Origin: Nesterenkonia lacusekhoensis
GTDB lineage: Bacteria; Actinomycetota; Actinomycetes; Actinomycetales; Micrococcaceae
DNA length: 64,000 bases
Direction: 5' to 3'
NCBI RefSeq assembly: GCF_017876395.1
Contig: NZ_JAGINX010000001.1
Coordinates: forward strand, 1,240,001-1,304,000
The stretch's first letter is position 1. Every line of letters starts with the position of its first letter. The notes beneath the pieces were generated by a model. The model was not told where the DNA came from. It searched no databases and worked only from the letters and a program-made list of their open reading frames with translations. Below, piece after piece: positions 36,749 to 49,879 of this stretch. Made by a program: the position numbers and the translations under genes.

Positions 36749-38050
36749 TCAGAGCTGCTGGGTCGCTTCCAGCAGCTGGGCGGCACGGGCGACGACGGCG
36801 GAGGCCGCTTCCTGCTTGGACCCGGTGACGTGCACCGGCTCGGCTTCTCCGAGCACTCCCTGGGCACCGAAGGAGGCCAGAATGTGCACTTCGGTCTGGT
36901 CCTGTCCGAAGACGAGGTCCTCTCCGACACGGTTGAAGACCAGAAGCTCGCAGCCCTTGCGCAGCAGCTTCTGCTGAGCGAGATCCAGCGGGTCGGTGCC
37001 TTCGTCGCCGGTCTCGGCAGCGAACCCCACGATCACACCGGGGCCGCGGCCGGAGGAGTTCCGTCGCCGCACCAGGTCGGCGAGGATGTCTGGATTGCGT
37101 TCCAAGGTGATCACCGGGTTCTCGCCGCCCTCGGACTTCTTGATCTTCGCCTGGGCATATTCGGCCGGGCGGAAGTCGGCGACGGCGGCGGCCATGATGA
37201 GCATATCGGCGTGCTCGGCGGCACCCAGCACCGCCTGTTGGAGCTGGTGGGCCGTCTCCACGCTCTGCCGTGTCAGATTGCCCGGCAGCTCAGGGGGGAG
37301 CTCGGCGTCGATGATGCCGGTGATCAGCGTGACCTCAGCACCCTGGGCCGCAGCCTCCAGAGCCAGGGCGATGCCCTGCTTCCCCGAAGACCGGTTGCCC
37401 AGGTAGCGCACCGGGTCAAGGGGCTCCCGGGTGCCTCCTGCGGTGATGACCACTGTGCGGCCGCTGAGCCGACCGGACGGAGCGGCGTCGGGTTCGCCCT
37501 GCGGACGGACATGCCGCTGAACGCCGCCAGCGCTGATCTGGTCCACACGAGCTTTGATGTCCTCAGGCTCCGGCAGGCGTCCGGGCCCGGAATCCGTGCC
37601 GGTCAGGCGTCCCACAGCAGGATCCATGACGTGGAGGCCGCGCTGCCGCAGCACGGCGACGTTCTCGACAGTGGCGGGGTTCTGCCACATCTCGGTATGC
37701 ATGGCGGGCACCAGAAGTGTCCGAGCCTGGGTGGCCAGCAGCGTAGAGGTCAGCAGGTCATCGGCCGTTCCCGCACGGGCCCGAGCGAGCAGATCCGCTG
37801 TGGCGGGGGCGACGACCACCAGGTCGGCCTCCTGGCCCAGGCGGACATGCCGGACCTGTTCCACGCCTTCGAACACGGAGGTGGTCACCGGACGGCCGCT
37901 GATGGCCTCCCAGGTGGCACGGCCGATGAACTCCAAGGAGGAGGGCGTGGGAATGACATCGACCTGATGCCCATCCTCTCGGAGGAGTCTCAGCAGGTGT
38001 ACCGCCTTATAGGCGGCGATACCTCCGCTGACCCCGAGAACGATGCGCAT
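36749..38050 (-). CDS. coaBC: Bifunctional phosphopantothenoylcysteine decarboxylase/ligase
   Basis: A 433-residue fusion carrying two consecutive steps of coenzyme A synthesis. The CoaC half (about 1-180) is a flavin-dependent decarboxylase, with 'VLGVSGGIAAYKAVHLLRLL' and the 'PAMHTEMWQNPAT' active-site clamp. The CoaB half (about 200-433) is the ligase, with 'VVITAGGTREPLDPVRYLGNRSSGKQG' (in two blocks), 'MAAAVADFRPAEYA' and 'GFAAETGD'. It starts 30 bases after the rpoZ stop, giving the common actinobacterial order gmk-rpoZ-coaBC-metK. Confidence 0.95.
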   Translation of the reverse strand: MRIVLGVSGGIAAYKAVHLLRLLREDGHQVDVIPTPSSLEFIGRATWEAISGRPVTTSVFEGVEQVRHVRLGQEADLVVVAPATADLLARARAGTADDLLTSTLLATQARTLLVPAMHTEMWQNPATVENVAVLRQRGLHVMDPAVGRLTGTDSGPGRLPEPEDIKARVDQISAGGVQRHVRPQGEPDAAPSGRLSGRTVVITAGGTREPLDPVRYLGNRSSGKQGIALALEAAAQGAEVTLITGIIDAELPPELPGNLTRQSVETAHQLQQAVLGAAEHADMLIMAAAVADFRPAEYAQAKIKKSEGGENPVITLERNPDILADLVRRRNSSGRGPGVIVGFAAETGDEGTDPLDLAQQKLLRKGCELLVFNRVGEDLVFGQDQTEVHILASFGAQGVLGEAEPVHVTGSKQEAASAVVARAAQLLEATQQL

Positions 38051-38080
38051 CAGGTCGATGTCTTCCGACGATTCGGCGGC

Positions 38081-38344
38081 TCAGGAAGCCGGAGCCTCTG
38101 CGGGGTGGTTCACCAGCAGGCCCTCGTTGATCTCACGCAGCGAGATGGACAGCGGCTTCTCGTTCAGCTTGGTGTCCACCAGCGGGCCCACGTACTCGAA
38201 GAGGCCCTCGTGCAGCTGCGCGTAGTAGGCGTTGATCTGACGGGCACGCTTGGCGGCGAAGAGCACCAGGGCGTACTTGGAGGTGCTCTTCTCCATCAGG
38301 GAGTCGATCGGCGGATTGATGATGCCTTCGAGCTGCTCGGTCAC
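38081..38344 (-). CDS. rpoZ: RNA polymerase omega subunit
   Basis: An 87-residue protein with the omega core '[37 protein letters not shown]' (in two consecutive segments) that clamps the beta-prime C-terminus during assembly of RNA polymerase. The GTG start is preceded by GAAGGA. It lies between gmk and coaBC, the standard position. Residues after 55 form a variable acidic/Pro-rich tail. Confidence 0.95.
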   Translation of the reverse strand: MTEQLEGIINPPIDSLMEKSTSKYALVLFAAKRARQINAYYAQLHEGLFEYVGPLVDTKLNEKPLSISLREINEGLLVNHPAEAPAS

Positions 38345-38398
38345 TTGAAACTGCGTCCTTCGGTTGCGGTCGGGGAAAGTCTGTGGCTGGTCTCGGCC

Positions 38399-38980
38399 TC
38401 ATGCGGCTGGGTCGAAGCCCATGAGCTTCACCAGTTCGGCTGCGGCACGTTCGACGTCGTCATTGGTGACGGTCACGTCGAATTCCGATTCTGCCGCAAG
38501 TTCCATCTTAGCGGTTTCCAGGCGCCGCTGCTGTTCGTCCTCGCTCTCGGTGCCCCGCCCGATCAGCCGTGAGACCAGGTCGTCCCAGGTCGGAGGGGCG
38601 AGGAAGACGAACTGAGCCTCCGGCATGGTCTGCCTCACCTGTCGCGCGCCCTGCAGGTCGATCTCCAGCAGCACGCTCCTGCCTTCCGCCAACGCCTCCT
38701 CCACAGTGGAGCGCAGCGTGCCGTAGCGGTGCTTCTGGTGGACCGTGGCCCATTCCAGGAACGCCCCGGCCTCCACCAGCTCGTCGAAGCGCACCGGATC
38801 GATGAAGAGATAGTCCTCACCCTCCACCTCACCTGGGCGAGGAGGCCGCGTGGTCGCAGAGACGGAGAAGTGCACCTGCGGGTAGGCGCTGCGGATGAAC
38901 CGACTCATCGTGGACTTGCCCACAGAGGTCGGGCCGGCGAGGACGGTGACGGTGGGCTGCTGCTGATCCTGCAAGGGCAT
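38399..38980 (-). CDS. gmk: Guanylate kinase
   Basis: A 193-residue enzyme that phosphorylates GMP to GDP. The P-loop is 'VLAGPTSVGKSTMSRFI' (about 12-28). The GMP-binding region 'VHFSVSATTRPPRPGEVEGEDYLF' (in two parts, about 34-57) and the lid 'RLIGRGTESEDEQQRRL' (about 140) are intact. I placed the start at ATG 38980 because TAGGAT lies 7 bases before it, as for aroC and metK; the frame is open three codons further. The broken aldehyde dehydrogenase lies immediately upstream, where mihF is usually found. Confidence 0.95.
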   Translation of the reverse strand: MPLQDQQQPTVTVLAGPTSVGKSTMSRFIRSAYPQVHFSVSATTRPPRPGEVEGEDYLFIDPVRFDELVEAGAFLEWATVHQKHRYGTLRSTVEEALAEGRSVLLEIDLQGARQVRQTMPEAQFVFLAPPTWDDLVSRLIGRGTESEDEQQRRLETAKMELAAESEFDVTVTNDDVERAAAELVKLMGFDPAA

Positions 38981-38999
38981 GCCCCACATCCTATCGCCC

Positions 39000-40341
39000 T
39001 CAGAAGGGGTAGGGGGCGATCTCCGGGCGCATCGTCAGCCACTGAATCTCAGTGAACGCCTCGAGATTGGTGCTGGCCCCACCGATGCGCGTCCCGTTGC
39101 CGGAGCTCTTGAACCCTCCGAACGGCGCATGGGCCTCATCGGAGACCGTCTGCTCATTGATATGGACCTTCCCAGAGGTGACCCGATCGGCGATGGCCAT
39201 CGCCTGGCTCACATCGCCCAGGACGCCCAGGGAGAGCCCATCCTCATTGTCCTGCGCCAGCGCGATGGCCTCCTCCAGGTCGGAGAAACGGATCACCGGA
39301 GCCACCGGACCAAAGATCTCCTCACGCCAGGCACGATTGTCCGGCGCCAGATCGGTCAGCACCGTCGGGCTGTAATAGGCACCGGAGGAGCTTCCTCCGG
39401 CGGCGACCTTCGCGCCGGCCGATACGGCGTCCTGCACGATCGCCTCGATGCGGCTCAGCTGGTTCTCATCGATGATCGCACCGATCGCAGTGCTGCTCTC
39501 GACAGGGTCGCCCACCGGCAGGTTCTTGGCCTTGTCTGCGAGCGTAGAGACGTACTCGTCGTAGACGGCGTCGTGGACGATGTGACGCCCTGCCGCCATG
39601 CAGATCTGGCCCTGATGCATGAAGGAGCCGAACGCAGCGGCGGAGGCGGCCTGAGCGGGGTCCGCATCCTCCAGCACGATCATCGCGTTCTTGCCGCCGA
39701 GCTCCAGATGAGCACGCTTGAGCAGACGGGAGCAGGCCCACCGGCAGACCGGCCTCCTCGAAGATGCGCATGATGGTGACGCCGCCGGAGACGGTGGTGC
39801 GCGGATCCGGCTTCAGCAGAACGGCGTTGCCCAGTGCCAGGGCGGGCGCCACGGCCCGGATGGCCAGGATCAGGGGAAAGTTGAAGGGCGCGATCACTGA
39901 GACCACACCTAGGGGACGGCGGCGGGCGAAGGACCAACGGTCATCGTTGGATGAGAGCACCTCACCCTGAGCGAGAGTGGGAAGCGCGGCGGCGTCGAAG
40001 CATTCAGCGGCGGCCACGTGGGTCTCCAGGCCGGCTTTGGCCGCGATCCCACCGGACTCACGCTGGATCCACCCGTGGATCTCCTCGGCGTGCTCTTCGA
40101 AGAGATCACCCGCTCTGCGCACCAGGGCGGCCCGCTCCTCCGGCTTCGTCCGCACCCAATCCTTCTGCGCGGCGGCGGCCGACGCCGCGGCTCGCCGCAC
40201 ATCCTCGGCCGTGGCGAATCCTTGGGTGCCCAGCTGCTGGGACGTGGCCGGTTCGACGACCGGCCGGGTGCCTCCAGAACCTGAGGTCCATTCGTCGACG
40301 AAGATCTTCCCGTCCCAGACGGCGGTGTCCAGCAGCCCCAT
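39000..40341 (-). pseudogene. Aldehyde dehydrogenase (benzaldehyde-type), deleted and frameshifted
   Basis: The start is clear (ATG 40341 behind GAGGAGAG) and the first frame reads to 'VTIMRIFEEAGLPVGLLP' (about residue 204). At about 39716-39736 the sequence jumps directly to the part of the protein that reads 'LKRAHLELGGKNAMIVLED', in another frame. Aldehyde dehydrogenases need about 40 more residues here, including the NAD-binding 'FTGSTxxG' loop, so roughly 120 bases are missing and the frame is lost. The junction contains two copies of CTGCTC four bases apart, a possible deletion scar. The catalytic Cys region ('FMHQGQICMAAGR') and C-terminus remain intact in the second frame. A functional enzyme is very unlikely. 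Confidence 0.85.
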
Positions 40342-40351
40342 AGCAGCTCTC

Positions 40352-40383
40352 CTCAGAACGTGAGTCGTGCGTCATGTTCTGAG
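40352..40383. promoter_or_regulatory. Imperfect 12-bp inverted repeat at the aldehyde dehydrogenase start
   Basis: CTCAGAACGTGA and TCATGTTCTGAG are complementary at 11 of 12 positions around an 8-base centre. The left arm includes the Shine-Dalgarno of the dehydrogenase. It could be a repressor operator or an mRNA hairpin masking the ribosome site. No dedicated regulator gene is adjacent. Confidence 0.5.
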
Positions 40384-40465
40384 TCCACCGGGTTCGGACG
40401 CGAGACACAAGAGCTTCATCCGTTCAACGAGAGTGGTCCCGCTGGGGTCGGGACACCCGATCCGC

Positions 40466-40786
40466 TCAGCTCAGGCTGGCCAGATAATCGGACAGCGCCG
40501 CACGCTGCTTGACTCCGAGCCCGCCGATGCGGCGGTTCTCCGAGATGCCCAGCTCCTCCAAGACCTTGCCAGCGGTGACACGGCCGATGCCGGGGAGCGC
40601 CTCCAGCAGCTCGAGAGTCTTGAGACGAGCGACGGCCTCCGAGGAGTCGGCCTTCTTCAGGACATCGGGGAAGCTGGTCTTGCCCGCCCCGAAGCTCTGC
40701 TTCAGCTCAGCACGCTCGATCCGTGCTGCCAGCGCCTTCTTCCGGGCCTTATCGCGTTCTTCTGTGCTGAGTTCTCGCAGAGCCAC
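40466..40786 (-). CDS. mihF: Actinobacterial integration host factor (mIHF)
   Basis: A 106-residue nucleoid-associated protein, unrelated to the E. coli IHF fold. The N-terminal helix is 'LRELSTEERDKARKKALAARIERAELK'-like (in segments) and the C-terminal helix-two-turn-helix 'LLEALPGIGRVTAGKVLEELGI' binds DNA. GGAGGAG lies 8 bases before the GTG at 40786; the frame is open to 40822 but that would place the start upstream of the ribosome site. mIHF bends DNA and is needed for L5-type phage integration. It usually sits next to gmk; here the broken aldehyde dehydrogenase separates them. Confidence 0.92.
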   Translation of the reverse strand: MALRELSTEERDKARKKALAARIERAELKQSFGAGKTSFPDVLKKADSSEAVARLKTLELLEALPGIGRVTAGKVLEELGISENRRIGGLGVKQRAALSDYLASLS

Positions 40787-40937
40787 GGTTGATTCTCCTC
40801 CAAGTGGGGCGGTGCGGCGCACCGGACATCACATGTGCCAGAATCTAGCGGCAATCTCCTCGAGGGGCAATAGCCTCTGACCCGCCCGAGTCCGTTTTCC
40901 GCAGAGAAGCTCCAGCTCAGCCCCCAGGCAGACCAGC

Positions 40938-41794
40938 TCAGCGCAGCTCGGCCGCTGCCCTCTCGACAGCCTCCGCCAACGCCTTGGGGGCCGGCCCTGC
41001 GGCCAGGATGCTCCGTGAAGCGTTCACCAGCACCTGGGGGTAAGCAGCTCCGAACCCTGCACGCAGGCTCTGGGCCGTTGCGCCCTGAGCCCCGTATCCG
41101 GGGGCCAGGATCGGCATGGGCCCGGCCGTGAGGTCGATGCCGTGCTCGGCCGCCAGACTCGCCGTGGTGGCCCCGACGACCAGACCGATGTCGGCCAGGC
41201 CCTCCTGCCCCGCTTCCCGGCCGGTGTCCGCCTGAGCGACTGCACGGACGATCTGCTCGGCCACAGTCACATGCTCACGCGCGGCCAGCTGCACCTGCTG
41301 CCCCTCCGGATTGGAGGTCAGCGCCAGCACGAAGAGCCCTGCCCCATGCCGAGCCGCGGCCTCCACGGCCGGGGCCAGCGAACCGAAGCCCAGGAAAGGG
41401 GTGACGGTGAGGGCGTCGGCGGCGAACTCGGACTCCGGGTCGAGCCACGCCTCGGCGTAGGCGGCCATCGTGGAGCCGATGTCTCCTCGCTTGGCGTCGG
41501 CGATGACCAGGAGCCCGGCCTCACGTGCCTCACGCTGGATCTCTGCCAGGGCCTGCATCCCGGAGACGCCGTAGCGCTCGAAGAAGGCCACCTGCGGCTT
41601 GATCACGCCAGCCCGGCCGGCCGTCGCGGCGATCACCCGGTGACCGAACTCTCGCAGCCCGGAGGCGTCGTCGTTCAGTCCCCAGGTGGTGAGCATGCCC
41701 GGGTGCGGGTCGAGACCCACGCAGAGGCGTCCATGTCGCTCCATGGCCGCGGTGAGTCTGGCCCCGAAACCACCCGAGCCCTCAGGCGCTGCTG

Positions 41795-41798
<4 letters not shown>
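40938..41798 (-). CDS. pyrF: Orotidine 5'-phosphate decarboxylase
   Basis: A 286-residue enzyme that decarboxylates OMP to UMP, the last step of pyrimidine synthesis. It is the long actinobacterial (type 2) form. '[12 protein letters not shown]' (about 26) and the catalytic '[21 protein letters not shown]' (about 94-114, Asp-Lys-Asp) are present, with '[11 protein letters not shown]' (about 230) as the phosphate grip. The GTG start overlaps the carB stop as GTGA. It ends the co-directional pyr genes and mihF follows about 150 bases later. Confidence 0.95.
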
Positions 41799-45098
<3,300 letters not shown>

Positions 45099-45106
<8 letters not shown>

Positions 45107-46331
45107 GGAGAGCGGAACCTCCGGTGGTCTCGGCGGAGGCCGAGGGCCTCCGGTCTTCAGGGGGAAGGGTGTCGGCGCCGGTGGTGACCCGGTCGCTGGT
45201 CAGCATCTCGACGAATCGGTCGAAGAGGTAGGCGGAGTCATGCGGACCGGCGGCGGCCTCCGGGTGGTACTGCACGGAGAACGCGGGGATGTCCAGGCAG
45301 CGCAGGCCCTCGACGACGTCGTCGTTGAGGCTGGAGTGGCTGACCTGCACCCGGCCGTACTGCTCCTGCGGAGCGGTGACGACCTCGCCGATGGGGGCAT
45401 CGACGGCGAAACCGTGGTTCTGCGAGGTGATCTCCACCTTGCCGGTGGCGTGATCCATCACCGGCTGGTTGATGCCGCGGTGACCGAAGGGCAGCTTATA
45501 GGTGCCGAAGCCCAGGGCACGGCCCAAGATCTGGTTGCCGAAGCAGATGCCGAAGAACGGCTTCCTGGCATTCAGCACCTCACGCAACAGGCCGATCTGA
45601 GTGGCCGCAGTGGCCGGATCTCCGGGCCCGTTGGAGAGGAAGACGCCGTCGACGTCCAGCTGGTCGATCTCGGCGAAGGTGGTGCTGGCCGGCAGCACAT
45701 GCACGCGCAGTCCGCGCTCGGCCATCCGAACCGGAGTCATGTTCTTCAGGCCCAGGTCGATGGCGGCCACCGAAGCCAGCGGCTCGTCCTGCCATCCGTG
45801 GTCGGCCGGCTCCACCACGTGGGCGGACTCCACCGTGACCTCCTCCGCCAGACGGGCGCCCTTCATCGCGGGCTGGCTGCGGACCTCTTCGACGAGCTCG
45901 GCGACAGGGCGCGAGGCGGCCTCGCCGGAGAAGACGCCGGCACGCATGGAGCCGTGGTCACGCAGGTGGCGGGTGATGGCACGGGTGTCCACGTCCTTGA
46001 TGCCCACCACGTCCTGAGCAGTGAGCTCCTCCTCCAGACTGCGCACCGAGCGCCAGTTGGAGGGGCGGCGGGCGGCGTCGCGGACCACGTACCCGGCGAC
46101 CCAGATCTTCCGGGACTCGGGGTCCTCGTCGTTGATTCCGGTGTTGCCGATGTGCGGGGCGGTCTGCACGATGATCTGCCGTGCATAGGAGGGGTCCGTG
46201 AGAGTCTCCTGGTAACCGGTCATGCCGGTGGAGAAGACTGCCTCGCCCAGGCGGCTGCCGCGGGCCCCATAGGCTGTTCCCTCATGGACGGTTCCGTCCT
46301 CGAGGACGAAGAGAGCCGGTTCGATTCTCAT
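45099..46331 (-). CDS. carA: Carbamoyl-phosphate synthase, small subunit
   Basis: A 410-residue glutaminase subunit that supplies ammonia to CarB through a tunnel. The N-terminal CPSase domain is about 1-150 ('[16 protein letters not shown]', '[18 protein letters not shown]'). The class-I amidotransferase domain (about 190-375) carries the nucleophilic Cys in '[17 protein letters not shown]' and His-Glu in '[13 protein letters not shown]'. It overlaps the preceding membrane-protein gene by 4 bases. Confidence 0.96.
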
Positions 46332-46888
46332 GGGGTGTTGGACTCCTCATCAGGGTTCTCGCCGTGGGCGTCTGCTCCACGGTCGGTGAGCGTGCGCAGC
46401 TCACCCAGGAGCTGCTGGTGGGCTTCGGCGTGGCGGGCGCGGAAGGCTGTCTCCACGAGCTCCTCCCCGAGCTGCCAGCCGACGATGAGCGCACCGTCGC
46501 GCTCGACGAATTTACCGACCACGCCGCGGTCGGTGCGTGTGTGCCGCAGGGCTTCCCGCATGATGAGAAAGTTCGGTGCTCCGGCACGCAGCACCGCGAC
46601 GCCGGCCTCGTGGACCTCCAGACGACCGTCGGTGCGCAGACCCAGGCCGTGGACCGCAACCCGGTCCAGATAGTCGGAAGCGCGCACGGTGCCGATCACC
46701 ATGCCCTCCCCTGCGGCCAGCGGTTCTGCGTCGATGACCTCGGCTGGGATCTCAGCAGGCGCGGGAAGGTTGCTCTGGCGTCGTTTCCGGTTGCGCCACC
46801 CCAGCCAGATCAGCGATCCGAACAGCAGGATCGCGGCCAGGGAGACCCAGAAGTAGTTCATATAGGTCATAGTCATGGCGAAGGTCAT
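46328..46888 (-). CDS. Conserved membrane-anchored protein of the pyr operon, function unknown
   Basis: A 186-residue protein with one N-terminal helix (about residues 10-28, [20 protein letters not shown]) followed by basic residues (WRNRKRRQS). A soluble domain of about 150 residues follows. This domain begins '[38 protein letters not shown]' (in segments), includes '[24 protein letters not shown]', and looks like an all-beta PH-like fold. Related proteins occupy the same place between pyrC and carA in other Micrococcaceae. It overlaps both neighbours by 4 bases, so its supply is coupled to pyrimidine enzymes. I do not recognise an enzymatic motif; a scaffold or transport role is only speculation. 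Confidence 0.72.
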   Translation of the reverse strand: MTFAMTMTYMNYFWVSLAAILLFGSLIWLGWRNRKRRQSNLPAPAEIPAEVIDAEPLAAGEGMVIGTVRASDYLDRVAVHGLGLRTDGRLEVHEAGVAVLRAGAPNFLIMREALRHTRTDRGVVGKFVERDGALIVGWQLGEELVETAFRARHAEAHQQLLGELRTLTDRGADAHGENPDEESNTP

Positions 46889-48228
46889 ACCAATGCCCCT
46901 TCCCGGACCACAGCGCGGCCGTTGAGGACGGTGGCCCGGACCTCACCGGGCAGCTCCATGCCGCGGAACGGCGAGTTGCGGCCCTTGGAAGCGTGCTGGA
47001 GCGGGTCCACCGTGCGGCGGGCGGCAGGGTCGACCAGGATCAGGTTGGCGGCCTCACCGGCGGCCAGCGGACGTCCCTGGTGAGTGTGCCGGTAGATCTC
47101 AGCAGGCTTGGCGGAGGTGATCTCAGCGACTCGGCGCCAATCGATCAGTCCGGTCTCCACCATGGTCATCTGCACCACGGACAGCGCAGTCTCCAGGCCG
47201 GTCATCCCCATGGCCGCCTGCGACCATTCGCATTCCTTGGCCTCGGTGGGATGCGGAGCGTGATCGGTGCCGATGACGTCGATGGTGCCGTCGGCCAGGC
47301 CCTCACGCAGGGCGTGGACATCGGCCTCGGTGCGCAGCGGAGGGTTGACCTTGTACACCGGGTCATAGCTGCGGACGAGCTCATCGGTCAGGATCAGGTG
47401 ATGCGGAGTGACCTCTGCGGTCACGTCGATGCCGCGCTCCTTGGCCCAACGGATGATCTCCACGCTGCCCCGAGTGGAGACATGGCAGACGTGCAGCCGA
47501 GAGCCGACATGCTGGGCCAGCAGCACGTCTCGGGCGATGATGGCTTCCTCCGCCACGGCGGGCCAGCCCGGCAGGCCGAGCTCCGCGGAGACACAGCCCT
47601 CGTTCATCTGCGCCGGGGTCTCGGTGCCCCAGCCGGTCAGAGCAGGCTCCTGGGCATGCTGGGCGATGAAGCCGTCGAAGGTCTTCACGTATTCGAGCGC
47701 GCGACGCATCAGCACCGGATTGTGCACGCAGTGCCCGTCGTCGGAGAACATCCGCACCTGCGCGGAGCTCTCCGCCATAGCGCCCAGTTCGGCCAGCTGC
47801 TCGCCGGCCAGACCTACGGTGACCGCACCGACCGGGTAGACCTCGGTGTAGCCGGCGTCCAGTCCCAAACGGTGCACCTGCTCCACGACGCCGGCCGTAT
47901 CGGCGACGGGCGAGGAGTTGGCCATCGCATGCACGGCGGTGAAGCCTCCCAGGGCTGCGGCGCGGGAGCCGGTGGCCACCGTCTCCGCGTCCTCACGTCC
48001 CGGTTCGCGCAGGTGGGTGTGCAGATCCACCAGGCCGGGCAGCGCGATCTGGCCCTCCGCCTCGAGGGTCTCCACCTGCGTCCCCTGGGCACGCAGCTGC
48101 TCAGCATGAGAGGAGGCTTCAGGCCCGACGGCGGCGATCCTGCCCTCAGCGATCAGCAGGTCCTGGGGCTGCTCGCCGTAGGGGCGGGCGCCGGTGATCA
48201 GCAGAGCGGGGTTCGATGGGGCGGTCAT
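46885..48228 (-). CDS. pyrC: Dihydroorotase
   Basis: A 447-residue class-I dihydroorotase that cyclises carbamoyl-aspartate. Zinc ligands and substrate residues are in place: '[20 protein letters not shown]' (about 63-82, HxH), a central '[11 protein letters not shown]' (about 158), '[20 protein letters not shown]' (about 245) and '[19 protein letters not shown]' (about 318, the catalytic Asp). It overlaps pyrB by 4 bases upstream and the membrane-protein gene by 4 downstream. Confidence 0.96.
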   Translation of the reverse strand: MTAPSNPALLITGARPYGEQPQDLLIAEGRIAAVGPEASSHAEQLRAQGTQVETLEAEGQIALPGLVDLHTHLREPGREDAETVATGSRAAALGGFTAVHAMANSSPVADTAGVVEQVHRLGLDAGYTEVYPVGAVTVGLAGEQLAELGAMAESSAQVRMFSDDGHCVHNPVLMRRALEYVKTFDGFIAQHAQEPALTGWGTETPAQMNEGCVSAELGLPGWPAVAEEAIIARDVLLAQHVGSRLHVCHVSTRGSVEIIRWAKERGIDVTAEVTPHHLILTDELVRSYDPVYKVNPPLRTEADVHALREGLADGTIDVIGTDHAPHPTEAKECEWSQAAMGMTGLETALSVVQMTMVETGLIDWRRVAEITSAKPAEIYRHTHQGRPLAAGEAANLILVDPAARRTVDPLQHASKGRNSPFRGMELPGEVRATVLNGRAVVREGALV

Positions 48229-49232
48229 GAGTCATCAGCTCCTGTCAGCAGCAGGTGGAGCACCGCCATGCGCACGGAGACACCGTGGGAGACCTGGTCG
48301 AGTGCGTGGTTCAGCGGAGAGTCCGCGGCGGCTGAGGAGACCTCCACGCCGCGGTTCATCGGCCCCGGATGCAGCAGCATGGCCGGGCTGTCGGTCTCCC
48401 CCAGCCGCAGCCGTTCCAGGGTGGCGAGGCGCTCATCGGTGAGGCCCCAGCGACGGGTGTACTCGGCCGCCGTCGGGAAGAAGGCTCCGCCGACCATGCG
48501 CTCTGCCTGCACGCGAAGCATCATGACCGCGTCTGGGGTGCGTCCTGCTGAGTCGGGGGCCAGGGCCTCGTCGAAGCTGTAGTGGACGGTGACCGGCCAG
48601 GTCTCCACACCCACCGGAAGCAGTGTGGCCGGGGCGACCAGACCGACCTCGGCGCCCAGGGTATTGAGCAGCCAGATGTTCGACCGGGCGACCCGTGAGT
48701 GCAGGATGTCTCCGACGATCAGCACCTTCATCCCGGAGAGGTCGGTGCCGCGCGGTGACTGCTCGGGGCCGTGGTGGGCGGCGGACCAGCCGCGCCGCAG
48801 AGTCAGAGCGTCCAGCAGGGCCTGGGTGGGATGCTCATGGGTGCCGTCGCCGGCGTTGACCACCGCGCAGTCGGTCCAGTCGGAGGCGGCCAGCTGGGCG
48901 GCGGCGCCGGAGGCCCAGTGGCGCATGACCACAGCGTCGGCTCCGATGGCTTCCAGAGTCTGCACGGTGTCCTTGAGGGACTCCCCTTTGGAGACTGAGG
49001 ACCCTTTGGCCGAGAAGTTCATGACATCGGCGGAGAGCCGCTTGGCCGCCGCTTCGAAGGAGATGCGGGTCCGGGTGGAGTCCTCGAAGAAGAGGTTGAC
49101 CACAGTGCGTCCGCGCAGCGTGGGAAGCTTCTTGACCTCCCGGGCGGAGACTCCGGACATCTCCTCGGCGGTGTCGAGAATGTTCAGGGCCTCGTCCCGG
49201 CTGAGGTCTGCGGTGGAGAGGAGGTGCCTCAC
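48225..49232 (-). CDS. pyrB: Aspartate carbamoyltransferase, catalytic subunit
   Basis: A 335-residue enzyme that condenses carbamoyl phosphate with aspartate. The carbamoyl-phosphate site is '[19 protein letters not shown]' (about 50-68, STRT). '[18 protein letters not shown]' (about 130-147, HPTQ) and '[11 protein letters not shown]' (about 290) complete the active site. No pyrI regulatory subunit is present, as expected outside enterobacteria. The GTG start overlaps the pyrR stop by 4 bases, so PyrR-mediated control extends to it. Confidence 0.96.
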   Translation of the reverse strand: MRHLLSTADLSRDEALNILDTAEEMSGVSAREVKKLPTLRGRTVVNLFFEDSTRTRISFEAAAKRLSADVMNFSAKGSSVSKGESLKDTVQTLEAIGADAVVMRHWASGAAAQLAASDWTDCAVVNAGDGTHEHPTQALLDALTLRRGWSAAHHGPEQSPRGTDLSGMKVLIVGDILHSRVARSNIWLLNTLGAEVGLVAPATLLPVGVETWPVTVHYSFDEALAPDSAGRTPDAVMMLRVQAERMVGGAFFPTAAEYTRRWGLTDERLATLERLRLGETDSPAMLLHPGPMNRGVEVSSAAADSPLNHALDQVSHGVSVRMAVLHLLLTGADDS

Positions 49233-49801
49233 CGGGTGATCACCACGCCCTCTTCGTCGGCGGAGACGCCGTCGGTCTCCGCCAGCTTCACCGAGACACG
49301 CTCCTCACGGGAGGTGGGCAGGTTCTTGCCCACGTGGTCTGCACGGATCGGCAGGTCACGATGACCACGATCCACGAGCACGGCCAGCCGGACGGTCTGG
49401 GGCCGGCCGAGGTCGGAGAGGGCGTCCAGCGCGGCGCGGATGGTGCGCCCGGAATAGAGGACGTCGTCGACCAGGACGACGGTGGCCCCGTCCACGCCCG
49501 ACTCAGGCACATGGGTGGGTTCAGGGGTGCGGGCTGCTCCGGAGCGGAGGTCATCCCGGTACATGGTGATGTCCAGGGCACCGACGGAGACGCTCGGATC
49601 GAAGGAGGGATCGATGCGCGCCAGCTTCTCCCCCAGCCGTACGGCCAAGGGGGCGCCGCGGCGCGGGATGCCCAGGAGCATGAGTCCGTCGGTCCCCCGC
49701 TGGGTCTCGACGATCTCATGGGCGATGCGCGTCAGTGCCCGGTCCACATCGGAGACGGACATGACCTGCGATGATTCTGCGGTCTCAGGTGTTTCCACCA
49801 T
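49229..49801 (-). CDS. pyrR: Bifunctional PyrR: pyrimidine operon regulator / uracil phosphoribosyltransferase
   Basis: A 190-residue protein. The PRPP-binding loop is '[21 protein letters not shown]' (split as [13 protein letters not shown] and IRAALDAL, about 108-128), a hallmark of PRTases. '[19 protein letters not shown]' (about 42-60) contributes to RNA and nucleotide binding. With UMP bound, PyrR binds the pyr leader RNA; here the site lies directly in front of its own start. Two in-frame starts, ATG 49801 and GTG 49798, lie 3 and 6 bases after AAGGAG. It heads a seven-gene coupled operon. Confidence 0.95.
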   Translation of the reverse strand: MVETPETAESSQVMSVSDVDRALTRIAHEIVETQRGTDGLMLLGIPRRGAPLAVRLGEKLARIDPSFDPSVSVGALDITMYRDDLRSGAARTPEPTHVPESGVDGATVVLVDDVLYSGRTIRAALDALSDLGRPQTVRLAVLVDRGHRDLPIRADHVGKNLPTSREERVSVKLAETDGVSADEEGVVITR

Positions 49802-49802
49802 A

Positions 49803-49843
49803 GACTCCTTCCTCGCCTCACGGGACGATCCTTAAAGGAGGTC
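49803..49843 (-). promoter_or_regulatory. PyrR-binding loop that sequesters the pyrR ribosome site
   Basis: On the minus strand the leader reads CTCCTTTAAGGATC, then GTCCCGTGAGGCGAG, then GAAGGAG. The middle block matches the conserved PyrR-recognition loop seen before pyrR in other actinobacteria. The outer arms CTCCTT (49835-49840) and AAGGAG (49805-49810) pair, burying the Shine-Dalgarno of pyrR. PyrR-UMP would stabilise this hairpin and block translation, the mechanism known from mycobacteria, with no terminator needed. Confidence 0.8.
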
Positions 49844-49879
49844 TTCTGTGTGTATCAAGTTGTCCGGAGTCAGCTTACC

